Of a DNA stretch of 64,000 nucleotides, positions 1 to 8,514 are shown one piece after another. Where the stretch lies: assembly GCF_005280255.1 (NCBI RefSeq), contig NZ_CP040018.1, positions 2,852,001-2,916,000 on the forward strand. The letters are read 5' to 3'. Each line of letters opens with the position of its first letter. Positions within the stretch are counted from its first letter, which is position 1. A model generated the notes under the pieces. It was not told the origin of the DNA and did no database searches. It was given only the letters and a program-made list of their open reading frames with translations. This stretch comes from Arthrobacter sp. 24S4-2. GTDB taxonomy: Bacteria > Actinomycetota > Actinomycetes > Actinomycetales > Micrococcaceae. Made by a program: the position numbers and the translations under genes.

Positions 1-1759
1 TCCATCCGGGCCGGTTGGGCGATCGGTGTGGTCGGGGTCCACCACTGCGGGAAGCAGCGCTTCGTGTTCGTCTCAGGAGCGGCGGGAAGGTTGGTCGGGG
101 TGCATTCGGCGCCCTGGTACGTGACGGCGATCGAGGCCCCGGTGACGGTCTTGATCGAGGAGATCCGGTACCGGTCAAGGGGTGCGAGGCCGTCAACGAC
201 CCAGACCCGGTTCTGCAGGGTCTGGCCGGAGAAGATCACCCCCGGGTCCGAGATCGCCCCGCCGGTGCCGGTGGCCGTGTTGGCTCCTTGGTGGTCCACG
301 GATCCCAGCCACAACGCCGGTTTCGTTCCGTCTCCGGGATCCGGCATGGAGTGGTGCAGGTTCCAGACGTCCACATTCTGGTAGGCGGTGGGGCTGGTCG
401 CGGTGCGGGTGGTGACGGTCAGCAGGCGCTGGTCCGTGTAGAAGGTGGGTGAGTAGACCGTGCACGCACCGGTCGGCGCGCAGGCGAAGGTGGTGGGAAC
501 GTCGTTGCCCTTGCTGCAGTCCACCCCGGTGCAGCGGGGCGTGTAGGCCAGCTCGATGCGCAGCGGGGAGGGGCTGTCCAGTTCGGTGCCGGCGCGCATG
601 CCGTAATCCACCCGGGTCAGGCGGCTGGAACGCACATAGCTGAGCCGGGCACCTGTCCCGGCCTGGGCGGTGTAGTTGTTGGTGTCCTGGGTGTAGTAGA
701 AGGCCTGGGAGTTGCCTTGGACGTCGAGGACGTAGTCCAGGTTCCAGGCGTAGGCCTGCTGGCACAAGGACGCGGCGAAACTCCCGGCAGCACAGGGCTG
801 GGACGGGCCCGCCGCCCCGACCGGGACCGTATCGGCAGAGTTCGTGGAAGCCTTCCCGGCGGCCCAGCCGGGCAGATGGTTCCGGCCGAAGAAATACTGC
901 GTCCCGGAAGTATCCGTCAGTTTCCAGTAACCACCGTCAAAGGTGCCGTTTGACCCGGCAGCGCTCAGGTATTCGATGCGGGTGTTGTCATCGTTCTGCA
1001 GCCGGTACGTGCCGGTGGCGGCGTCCTTGATGACCTGGCCTGAACGTCCACCGAAAGAGATGCTGAACTGCTGCCCGCCGGTGGCCCCGCACAGATCGTA
1101 GGACCCGGACACGCCCTGGTCCACGCACGGGGCGAATTTCTGCCGGATGGACCCGACCCCGGCCAGGGACCAGCCGTCACCGACGGCGGAGGCCTGGTTG
1201 TTCGTCGAACTGGTCAGCCCGTCGACCGTGGAGGAGTCATAGGCCAGGGCCAGTGAGGGGCCGGCCCCGCAGGGGCGCTCCGGGCGCTGAAGGGGTAACT
1301 CCACGTGAAGCCACCGGTCTGACCCTTGACCCCCCATGTCCCGGAGGACGCCCCGGGCAGTCCGGTGAAGTCCCCGGAGCCCTTGTCGTTGCCCTGGACC
1401 GGCGCCGCCAACGGCGCCCTGCCCGTGAAGCTGGCGGCCTTGACGCCTAGCCCGGTCCCGGTCCCGTTTGCCTGTGCGGGGGTGCCGGTGACCGTCGCGG
1501 GGCCAGTGCCGGTCACGGCCCCGTGAACGGATGCAGGATTGGCCCCGTCCAGGAAGGGTCGCCCACTCGCCGGATCTTGGGCTGTTGCGGTCCAGGGGTT
1601 GACCTGGACCGCCGTGACGGGCTCGGGCAAGTGGGGTGTCCATCCACTTGAATGGTCGACGGTGATTACGAACAATCCTGCGGTTGCGGTGACGACCGCG
1701 GCCGCAACGGTCAGGACCGTCGCCCGAAGGGAGTTCGTGCGCGGGAAGGCCGTGTTCAT
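1..1759 (-). pseudogene. RHS/SpvB-like wall-associated protein, frameshifted and cut by window edge
   Basis: The gene begins at 1759 with MNTAFPRTNSLRATVL and a hydrophobic N-terminal segment, so the product is probably exported or membrane anchored. The first ~170 residues lead to FTWSYPFSARSAPAGPAP; the frame is then lost. One extra base in the G run at 1257-1260 would restore SLALAYDSSTVDGLTSS, the usual start of the SpvB/RHS N-terminal module, and that frame stays open to the window edge (YDLCG, YFFGRNHLPGW, WNLDYVLDVQGN are visible). The gene overlaps the stop of the upstream LamG gene by four bases (ATGA), so the two are translationally coupled. RHS proteins are large surface proteins, often carrying a C-terminal toxin; that end lies outside the window. 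Whether it is truly broken is uncertain. Confidence 0.7.
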
Positions 1760-4592
1760 TTCAGGACCCCTTCAGTGCTGCTGCCGAAATTGTTCTGCGC
1801 GTTGTGGAATTGCTGGGGTGTGAGGACGCCTTGGGCCATGACGGGTCCCAGAATGCGGCCCGTGAATCCGCCGCCGAGCTGCACCGGCTGGGTGCCCGAG
1901 GACCCAAGATGATTCGGGGTGGTGGTGGCAGTCGTCCACGTGTCGGTCAGCCCGCTGCTGGTCACGTTAATCCGCAGCTGCTGGTTGTTCTTGTCGTAGA
2001 CCGCGGAAACGAAATTCCAGGTATTTGCCGCCAGCGCAGGACTTCGTTTGACAAACTCCAGGGCCGGCGGTCCCGCGGAGGTCCAGGTGTCGAATTCGAC
2101 GTATCCGGCAGTGCCCAGGCGCAACGCCCCGGCGGTGGTCCCGGTGCCGGCCATTTGCGCTATCAAAGACTGGATCGTTGTGTCGTTTGGTCCGGGCGGG
2201 GCCGTAGGGCAGATCCAGCCGGACACGCTGAAGCTCTCGGCGGTGTTGACGGCCGAGGATGCGGTGCTCGCGGACTGGGTGGTGCCGGTGAGCTGCAGTG
2301 CCCTGCTGGTTTCGGTCGCGAACGGGTCTATATCGCTCTGGCACGTCGGGGTTGCCACCGGTACATGGTTGCCGGTCTCAACATCGACCCAGGCCGCGCC
2401 GGACGTAGTGGTGGACAGGACGGTGGCCGGGCTGTTCGCCGTGTGGTCCGCGGTGAACGAGTAGGAGGCTGCGGTGCTTTTGACCTGGGTGTTGACGTTG
2501 CCCGCATAGTCAAAAGACCATACGGTCAACTGCGTCTTCACGGTATCGATCGCCCCGAGGGAGACGCTCGCAGACCGTCCGTCCGCGGGGCAGACCACCA
2601 CGAACTCACCGAACCGTGGTGTGTTGCAGCCGAAACTAGCCGGCAGGGTCGGCGCCGTCCCGGCACCGGTCACCGCATAAATAAAACCCTTGGCCGGGTA
2701 GGGCCATTGTTGCTCAACGTGAAACTGTATGGCGTGACCCCAACGGTGCCATTCGGGTCCTTACCGGTAGTTGCGTTGATCGGAGTAATGGACGACGGCG
2801 GGGTAATCACGGGCGGGGCAGGGGCCGTGGTGTCCACCGTGAAGTTGAACTGCATCACCCCGGAGACTTGTCCTTGCCCGTCGTTCGATTGGGCCTGCAG
2901 CTGGTAGGTTCCGTCGGGAAGCACGCCGCCTTGCCAGCTGGGGTATCCACCGGATCCGGGAACTGTCACCGGGGTCGTTGTGGAAAACATGAGTTGCCCG
3001 GAGCTTTTGAACACACTGAACCACACCTGGATTGGCCCGCCCGCGTCGCCATCGGGATCGCTGTCGTGAACCGTGTAAACCGGCTGCCGGTCCCTCGTCA
3101 CAAACGTGGACGCGAACGGCGCCCCCGTCCACAGCGCGTTGGTGATGGTCCAGATATTCGGGGTGGTCGGCGGGGTGTCATAGGTGACGATGACCGAGGC
3201 ATCATTGTTGAACCGCTTCCACCCCAAAGGATCGCCCTCGTTGCCGGCCCGCAGGGACACCGTCCACTGCCCGACCTGGGCAAGGGTGCTCTTGACCGCC
3301 ATCAAGTCGAAGCCCACGGTCCCGGCCGGGCAGCCTGCAGAGTAACCCTTGGCTATCGTTTTCGAGTCGACCTTGGCCACGAGCCCGGGCTGGGCGTTCC
3401 ACGTGTTCCCCGTGCCGACACCACCGGTGACCCACGCATCCACCGGGGTTGCCGTGCACGAAGATGCCCACGTCTCCGTGGCGTTCATCCGGGCCGCGAG
3501 AATGACTTTGCCCACCATGGGCTGGGTCGCGAACTGGTAATACCCGCGCGTTGTGTGTGAGACGCCGTCGGGCGCCCAGTACGGCGGGAGGTAGCCGACG
3601 TGGACGGTGGAGTCCGTGTATTGGCCGTTCCAATACGAGGTGTTCGGGTAGGCGCTGTCCACGTACAGGTACGAGGCCCTGCCCACCGACCAGTCCGGGT
3701 CCACGAACAGCGGGTAATGCAGGTTCGGGGTGTTCAGGATTTCGTTCATGCCAAGGACCTGGGTCTGTTTGCCGTTCTCGGTGCCCAGGCTCAGGGTGAA
3801 GGGCCGGGTGATCCCGGGCCCACCGGCGTCCAGGGCTGATGCCCCGGGCTGCGAGGAATCCCACCACTGGCCTTTGGCTGTGCGCAGCTCCGCCTTGCCC
3901 GTATCCGCGCCTACTGCGGAAAGACCACCGTCGGCCTCGGCTTGGACGGTGGCGTTCTGCGCGTCCAGGAGAATGCGCATTTGCACCACCCGCGGATCCT
4001 TCGCCGCCTCGGCCGTGGCGATCTTCAACACCTGGGACACACCGGTCTTGTGGCTGATCTGGATCAGATCCACCCCCGGCAACACCGCGGGGTAGGTGGC
4101 AGTGTTGCCCGTAACCACCGGCTCAGGAAGGGCACCGAAAGGCCAGGACTGCTTCACCGCGTGGCCCCGATTGTCATCCACGCTGGCCATCTGCGCGCTG
4201 CCGCCGCGCGCGAGCGTGACATCCACCGGCGTCATCCTGGGTTTGAGAACCGGCTGGCCGTTGACGGTGGCCTGGACCAGGTCCGTGGAAAGATCCTGCC
4301 ACCCGGCAGCGGTCTGCATGCGGGTAGGTTCCGCGTTCACTGTCCGCGTGAACGTCCCGTCAGGATGCGCCACGGTCTGCTCGGTCGGGGTGGTCAACGC
4401 GTCAACCACCACATCGGCACCGGCCCGGGCCGCCTCGGCCGTGGCCAGGCCCTCCGTCACAGGACCGGTGATTCCTGTGCCCAGGCTGGCGGGCTGAGGC
4501 CCGGCCCAGGCCGCGCCGGGGGCCGCCAACAGTCCCGCAACGACCGACAAACCACAAACAGCACGCAACAGCATCGAAGACCGAGAACCCAC
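1756..4592 (-). pseudogene. Secreted DNRLRE and LamG domain protein, one frameshift
   Basis: A GTG start at 4592 gives a signal peptide (MLLRAVCGLSVVAGLLAAPGAAWA). Residues ~280-480 contain a DNRLRE-like block (FVDPDWSVGRASYLYVDSAYPN, WNGQYTDSTVHVGY), followed by Ig-like/PKD-type segments. The frame stops at 2670 after LSNNGPTRPRVLFMR. Adding one base to the run at 2701-2703 gives NNGPYPAKGFIYAVTGAGTAP and continues into a LamG/concanavalin-like domain (SFSVSGWICPT, ALEFVKRS, NTWNFVSAVYD, LGGGFTGRILGPVMAQ). With that base the gene is 946 codons. It is followed with ATGA overlap by the RHS-like gene, a pairing common in actinobacteria. Role inferred: cell-surface partner of the RHS protein. 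The single-base lesion may be a sequencing error. Confidence 0.7.
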
Positions 4593-4989
4593 GGGACAAC
4601 TTTCACGAGAAGGGAGTGCGTGGGATCCCCAAAAATAGACCGTTCCCCCAGAACACGGATATCTGAGAGAAAGCTACACGTAAGCCGAATATCTGCGCAA
4701 TGGTTTCAACCGAACCTCTCATCATGACAACAGGGCCCGCCCGATATTACGCCGCTTACTCCGCAACCACCGGCCCGGCCTGAACGACTTGTAGCCCCGT
4801 GTCCGAGCAAGACGGTCCGGCACTCCCAAAACTGGCCCGTCTTGCAAGCGGTGGGATGCAAGACAGCCGACGAGACAAAAAAGCAACCCAACAAACACAC
4901 GGCTCGCCCTGTCTCGCTACTATGTATTACAACCACGGGCCGGAACGGCCATAGGCAAACACTGTTGCAAGACAAAAGCGAGGCCAGGT
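4593..4989. other. Non-coding gap ahead of the recombinase
   Basis: No convincing gene is visible in this 397-base gap. It is less GC-rich than its surroundings (runs such as agacaaaaaagcaaccc near 4874). It holds the upstream region of the minus-strand LamG gene at its left end and the GCAAGAC motif cluster (listed separately) in its right half. Confidence 0.6.
4807..4973. repeat. GCAAGAC motif cluster, candidate recombinase (res-like) site
   Basis: The motif GCAAGAC occurs at 4807-4813, 4858-4864 and 4967-4973, and inverted (GTCTTGC) at 4839-4845. The middle two form a perfect inverted repeat GTCTTGCA / TGCAAGAC (4839-4846 and 4857-4864) with a 10-base spacer. The cluster ends 16 bases before the serine recombinase start. 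Resolvase genes usually lie next to their own res sites made of short inverted subsites, so this is a candidate binding/crossover region that would also let the enzyme repress itself. Function is inferred from position and symmetry. Confidence 0.5.
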
Positions 4990-5595
4990 ATGGGCAAACT
5001 GATCGGATACGCCCGCGTATCCACCAAATCGCAGGCCACCGACCGGCAGGCAGCGGACCTTCTGGCCGCCGGGGTCCGGCGTGATGACCTGTATACCGAC
5101 CACGGGGTAAGCGGCGCCCGGAGCAGCCGGCCGGCATTCGATGCGGCGCTTCAAGCCCTGCACGAGGGCGACACCCTGGTCATCACCACCTTGGACCGGC
5201 TCGGCCGCTCCACCGCCAACATGCTCGGACTCTCCGAAGAACTGCGGACACGGCGCATCAATCTGCGTGTGCTGAACCTGGGCGGCGGCAACGTCGACAC
5301 CGCCACCCCCATCGGCGGCATGGTGTTCACCGTCATGGCAGCCCTGGCCCAGATGGAACTGGAGATCAAGCGGGAACGGATCACCGACAGCGTCAGCAAA
5401 CGCCGGGCCGCCGGCAAAGATCTCGGCGGCCGACGCGCCCAATTCACCGACAGCCAGATCGAAAACGCCCGCCGCCTCATCGCAGCCGGCGAACCAGCCA
5501 CCCAGGTCGCACGCGACCTGGGCATGTCCAGGGCCACCCTGTACCGGCGCATCGCAGGAATCGAAGCACAACACTGGATCAACACCCAGGGCTAG
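4990..5595 (+). CDS. Serine recombinase (resolvase/invertase family)
   Basis: The 201-residue protein has the length of Tn3-type resolvases and DNA invertases. The N-terminal catalytic domain starts GYARVSTKSQ with the nucleophilic Ser at residue 11 and Arg9; TTLDRLGRS carries the conserved Arg cluster. The long E helix is AALAQMELEIKRERI. The C-terminal 45 residues form a Hin-like helix-turn-helix (ATQVARDLGMSRATLYRRI). It would cut and rejoin DNA at short inverted sites through a Ser-DNA intermediate. The GCAAGAC cluster immediately upstream is its likely target. A transposase remnant follows 64 bases downstream, suggesting the gene belongs to a decayed mobile element. Whether it resolves cointegrates or inverts DNA cannot be told. 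Confidence 0.9.
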   Translation: MGKLIGYARVSTKSQATDRQAADLLAAGVRRDDLYTDHGVSGARSSRPAFDAALQALHEGDTLVITTLDRLGRSTANMLGLSEELRTRRINLRVLNLGGGNVDTATPIGGMVFTVMAALAQMELEIKRERITDSVSKRRAAGKDLGGRRAQFTDSQIENARRLIAAGEPATQVARDLGMSRATLYRRIAGIEAQHWINTQG

Positions 5596-5659
5596 CGACT
5601 TCCTCTATCTCCCAGTGCAAGTCCCTTACTAGTTACTTGTCGGGTAGGGACACCGACAG

Positions 5660-5836
5660 GAGTACCGGGCCATCCTCACCGCGGCCTGGCACCTGCTCGC
5701 CGAAGGCGAATGCTACGCCGATCCCGGCGCCGACCACTTCACCCGCCTGGACCCGATCAAAGCCAAAAACAACGCCATCAAAAGACTCAACAGCCTCGGC
5801 CTCGACATCACCATCACCCCGGCCACCGCAGCCTGA
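5660..5836 (+). pseudogene. C-terminal remnant of a transposase (IS110-like)
   Basis: The frame reads EYRAILTAAWHLLAEGECYADP, then GADHFTRLDPIKAKNN and AIKRLNSLGLDITITPATAA before a stop. This resembles the last ~60 residues of actinobacterial transposases that I associate with the IS110 group; the family is from memory and not certain. No catalytic domain or start is present. The remnant ends about 20 bases before the point where a minus-strand beta-propeller gene loses its reading frame, so the element's insertion or later deletion probably broke that gene. Confidence 0.55.
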
Positions 5837-5856
5837 GTCACCGACGACTTTCGTAT

Positions 5857-6063
5857 TAGGTCGAGGACGTGGACGGTGCCATCGCCCAGGGGCGCGATGT
5901 AGAGTCGGTCGGCCGCCGGGTCGGTCACCTGATAATCGAGGCGCGTACTGCACCCCGGCAACGGAACATCACGTATGACGGTGAATGGTAGCTTGGCGGC
6001 CGAGTCCGTGGCATTCGGCGCGCACGCGGGCAGGCTAGCGATGAGAGCGACCGTGACCGCCAC
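5857..6063 (-). pseudogene. 5' remnant of a beta-propeller (YVTN/YncE-type) lipoprotein
   Basis: A GTG start at 6063 gives a short lipoprotein signal with lipobox SLPAC (Cys14). The next residues, VPLPGCSTRLDYQVTDPAADRLYIAPLGDGTVHVLDL, match the first blade of YVTN/SMP-30-like beta-propeller proteins, which are normally over 300 residues. Homology stops after 69 codons, right beside the transposase remnant, and the frame then runs into unrelated sequence. The gene is therefore truncated by the mobile element. It was the last gene of a minus-strand envelope cluster that includes a cupredoxin. Confidence 0.6.
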
Positions 6064-6256
6064 CCGGAGGTACCTTTGAGGAATTCGCTCCTCTGGCCCG
6101 CTCCGCCGCTCGCAGGATCACGACATTGATAAGAAACGCGGCCAGTGCGCCGGCTATGGCGGGAACGGCCACCACCGCGGGAGGGAGGCTGCCTGCGGTC
6201 GGGCACCCGCCATCACCGCCGTTGACCGCCGGCAGAAAATCATCATTCACGCCCAC
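6035..6256 (-). CDS. Small membrane protein, unknown function
   Basis: A 73-residue frame from a GTG at 6256 contains one clear transmembrane segment (AVVAVPAIAGALAAFLINVVIL) followed by a basic tail rich in Arg and Gly. Its 3' end overlaps the start of the broken beta-propeller lipoprotein by 29 bases, and it lies 18 bases downstream of another tiny membrane protein gene, in line with the cluster. No strong ribosome site is seen before the GTG; an internal start is possible. I do not recognise a family. Confidence 0.4.
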   Translation of the reverse strand: MGVNDDFLPAVNGGDGGCPTAGSLPPAVVAVPAIAGALAAFLINVVILRAAERARGANSSKVPPGGGHGRSHR

Positions 6257-6274
6257 CGCATTGGCAAAGAGCCG

Positions 6275-6412
6275 CTAAAGGACCACCAGCACTAGCGTGC
6301 CGCCCCCGCCAAGCAGCGCCGGACGGACCTGCCACCTGAGCAGGCGCACGGCCGCTAAGACAAGCCCTCCGGACAAGACGGCCGAAAGGACAATGAGCGC
6401 GGGTGAAATCAT
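6275..6412 (-). CDS. 45-residue small membrane protein
   Basis: This short gene begins at ATG 6412, with GAGGAG eight bases upstream, and its ATG overlaps the stop of the phosphatidyltransferase gene (ATGA). It encodes MISPALIVLSAVLSGGLVLA, then AVRLLRWQVRPALL and a second hydrophobic stretch, so one or two membrane helices are likely. Coupling to the upstream gene and the good ribosome site support it. Function unknown; it could be an accessory subunit of the neighbouring lipid enzyme. Confidence 0.55.
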   Translation of the reverse strand: MISPALIVLSAVLSGGLVLAAVRLLRWQVRPALLGGGGTLVLVVL

Positions 6413-7224
6413 GAACGTCTCCTCGAAAAACCAGACATTGGCCGCCCGGACAACATAGATTGTCGCCCATCGCCACCCTCAGGAGGGGGCGCGTCAGCAC
6501 CCACGGTGGTTCCTCGAGCCAGTTCGATGACGTCGCGGGCGAAGGAGAATATGAGCAGCGGAAGAGCCAGCGCGGGTGCCGCGGCCGCAAGGGCCGGTGG
6601 AATGCCGGGGGTCAATGCGAGGAGCAGCGCGAACGGCTGGAAGGCCCCGATTGTCTTACGCACTGCGTTCGTCGGGAGTTGGCTCCGAAGGTGGGGCCAA
6701 AACTGGGCGGCGGCCCCAAAAACGTAATAGAGGGAACCGATACAGAGGGTCCAAGGCCCGATGGAGGCCGCCGTTGCGCAGGACAGAACGAGCACCAGGG
6801 CGGCGTCGGTAGCGGTATCCAGGCGTGCTCCCGCCGCAGAGGCCGTGCCGGTGCGCCGGGCGACGGGACCGTCTACTGCGTCGAGCAGGAAAGCAGCGGC
6901 ACCCAGGAAGACGAGAAGCGGGTCCGGAGGCTGCCCGGTGAACAGCACTGGCACGGCCAGCGCGGCGCAAAGGGCCACCAGGACTGCCCGCAGCAAGGTG
7001 ATCCGGTCGGCGGGCGTGGTGAAGCGGGGAGTGCGCCGCAGGATGGAAGCGGCGGCGCATCCGATGACCGTGGCACCGCCGGCCAGCCCGACCGACTGCC
7101 CGAAGCCGGGGGAATAGACAGTGGAGAGCCAGATGCCCGCGACGCCGTACGCTGCCACTGCGGCCAGCGCGTCCGACGAAGCGCGCTGTGCGGTCCTGCT
7201 TTCCATGAGCCACCTCGCCCACAT
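6409..7224 (-). CDS. CDP-alcohol phosphatidyltransferase family protein
   Basis: The integral membrane protein (271 residues from 7224; a second ATG at 7206 is equally possible) carries the complete family motif D-x2-D-G-x2-A-R-x8-G-x3-D-x3-D at residues ~115-140 (DAVDGPVARR...GARLDTATDA), the metal- and CDP-binding site. Such enzymes transfer a phosphatidyl or related group from a CDP-linked donor to an alcohol acceptor in the cytoplasmic membrane. About six hydrophobic segments surround the motif. The acceptor cannot be deduced. The gene lies between a membrane protein and a translationally coupled 45-residue membrane protein and follows a cupredoxin, so it may act in envelope modification. 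Confidence 0.85.
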   Translation of the reverse strand: MWARWLMESRTAQRASSDALAAVAAYGVAGIWLSTVYSPGFGQSVGLAGGATVIGCAAASILRRTPRFTTPADRITLLRAVLVALCAALAVPVLFTGQPPDPLLVFLGAAAFLLDAVDGPVARRTGTASAAGARLDTATDAALVLVLSCATAASIGPWTLCIGSLYYVFGAAAQFWPHLRSQLPTNAVRKTIGAFQPFALLLALTPGIPPALAAAAPALALPLLIFSFARDVIELARGTTVGADAPPPEGGDGRQSMLSGRPMSGFSRRRS

Positions 7225-7305
7225 GCTAACAACAGCGCGTGCGTCGGGCCAGCACCGGCGTCCGGTGCATGGCCCAGCTGAGTGGCCCGTGGCCGACCGC
7301 CTCGG

Positions 7306-7737
7306 TCAGGAGGTGCGCTGTCCTGCGGACCTCAGCGGATGGCCGGCCGGTCCTTTGGGGCTGAGGCGGGCGAGGCCTATACCGGCCAGAAGGCTCCCCA
7401 ATGCTTCGGCTACCGCGCTGAGGGATTTTTCAAAAAACCACACGGGGTCAAACATCGCAGGGAAGGGGCCGAAGGCAGGAACATCAACGTAGCGGTAGAG
7501 CACCACCGCCGCGAATGCGCTCAAACCGACCGCCAGGGCCGCGGCGTAGGAGGCTCTGCTGCCCCGGATCAGGACATAGAGCGCTGCCAGCACCGCCGCA
7601 GCGGATTCGAGCAGGAACAGGCTGCCCTGCCCGATCCCGGCAGGAGTGGCGGCCTGATAGCCGGGGGCCAGATGGATGTGCACCCCGGCGTCGATCAGGA
7701 GTGCCAGAGCGGTTAGTACCCTCAGGGCCATGTTCAT
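7306..7737 (-). CDS. Four-helix membrane protein, unknown function
   Basis: A 143-residue protein with about four hydrophobic helices (ALRVLTALALLIDAGVHIHL, LFLLESAAAVLAALYVLI, AAALAVGLSAFAAVVLYRYV, AVAEALGSLLAGIGLA). The topology is DoxX-like but I do not see the family signature. The His pair in helix 1 (VHIH) could bind metal, which would suit the cupredoxin gene whose stop overlaps this start by four bases. The overlap implies coupled expression with the copper protein. Confidence 0.65.
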   Translation of the reverse strand: MNMALRVLTALALLIDAGVHIHLAPGYQAATPAGIGQGSLFLLESAAAVLAALYVLIRGSRASYAAALAVGLSAFAAVVLYRYVDVPAFGPFPAMFDPVWFFEKSLSAVAEALGSLLAGIGLARLSPKGPAGHPLRSAGQRTS

Positions 7738-8117
7738 TTGACTGTCAGCGTCCCGTGCATGTTGGGGTGATACTTGCAGTGGTAAGCGTAGGAACCCGGT
7801 TCCACCGGGGCCGTGAACGTCCCTGTCCCGCCGCTTCCGCGGACATCGACGTCAAATGCCTGCCCCTGATCCACAGTGACAGTATGGCCGGCCGCGTCCA
7901 TGTTGGTGACAGCAACGACAGCGCCCGGCGCGACCGTTATGGGCGCGCCATATTCGAAGTCTTTGATGGTGATAGTTGCCGATGCCGCCCTCGTGGTCGC
8001 TCCCGTCGTCGTCCCCGGGGGCGCGGACACCGCGGGACTTCCGCCGTTGGATGCGCACCCGCCCAATATGAACGACGCAATCAGCAGTAGTGCCGCCCGG
8101 GCCCGAATCGCTTTCAT
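7734..8117 (-). CDS. Cupredoxin (plastocyanin-like) lipoprotein
   Basis: The 127-residue product has a lipoprotein signal with lipobox LGGC (Cys21), a Ser/Thr/Pro linker and a ~80-residue cupredoxin domain. Type 1 copper ligands are visible: His in AAGHTVTVD and the C-x2-H-x2-M cluster in YHCKYHPNMHG, a spacing like amicyanin. It would be an extracytoplasmic, membrane-tethered electron carrier or copper binder. It starts a minus-strand cluster with a membrane protein, a CDP-alcohol phosphatidyltransferase and a truncated beta-propeller lipoprotein. Confidence 0.85.
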   Translation of the reverse strand: MKAIRARAALLLIASFILGGCASNGGSPAVSAPPGTTTGATTRAASATITIKDFEYGAPITVAPGAVVAVTNMDAAGHTVTVDQGQAFDVDVRGSGGTGTFTAPVEPGSYAYHCKYHPNMHGTLTVK

Positions 8118-8168
8118 GTTGTACCGTCCTCGACGCCGGAATTTAGGGCCGCAAAGGCCCTGCTTGTC

Positions 8169-8333
8169 CTACAATTCTGCGCGCACCGGGCCGAAATGAT
8201 CCTGTGGTTTGCATTCGGAAACGCCCACGAGGCTGAAGGCGCTTTCCTCTTCCAATGCGTTGGCATCGCAGAACGAGGCCAGGGCGGCGGAGAACGGGGC
8301 ACACGCCAAATCTCGCTCTGTGTCATGACCCAA
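8169..8333 (-). CDS. Short orphan reading frame, possible gene remnant
   Basis: On the minus strand a 54-residue frame from TTG 8333 has a protein-like composition (APFSAALASFCDANALEEES, then AFSLVGVSECKPQDHFGPVR). It could be the C-terminal end of a lost gene or a small gene with a rare start. No ribosome site or recognised family is visible, so confidence is low. Confidence 0.2.
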   Translation of the reverse strand: MGHDTERDLACAPFSAALASFCDANALEEESAFSLVGVSECKPQDHFGPVRAEL

Positions 8334-8514
8334 TTAAGAAGGAACTGAGAAACTCTCGACTTGGTGCGCCAAGGCAGCTGGCGTTCCGTGCCGGGTAGGC
8401 TCGGCTGCGTCCCATGCTCTGCCGTCAACAAGGCTGAGGGCTCGCTTAATAGTTGAAGGCCTTTCGGGTCGCGTTGGTCGGTCGAGGACCGTTTGCTCCT
8501 TGAAAATGTCGCGG
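8334..8514. other. Gap downstream of KDG kinase gene
   Basis: No supported gene. The minus frame reads on from the kinase side with IKRALSLVDGRAWDAAEPTR before a stop at 8334, which may be a further remnant. No clear terminator hairpin was found after the kinase stop. Confidence 0.3.
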
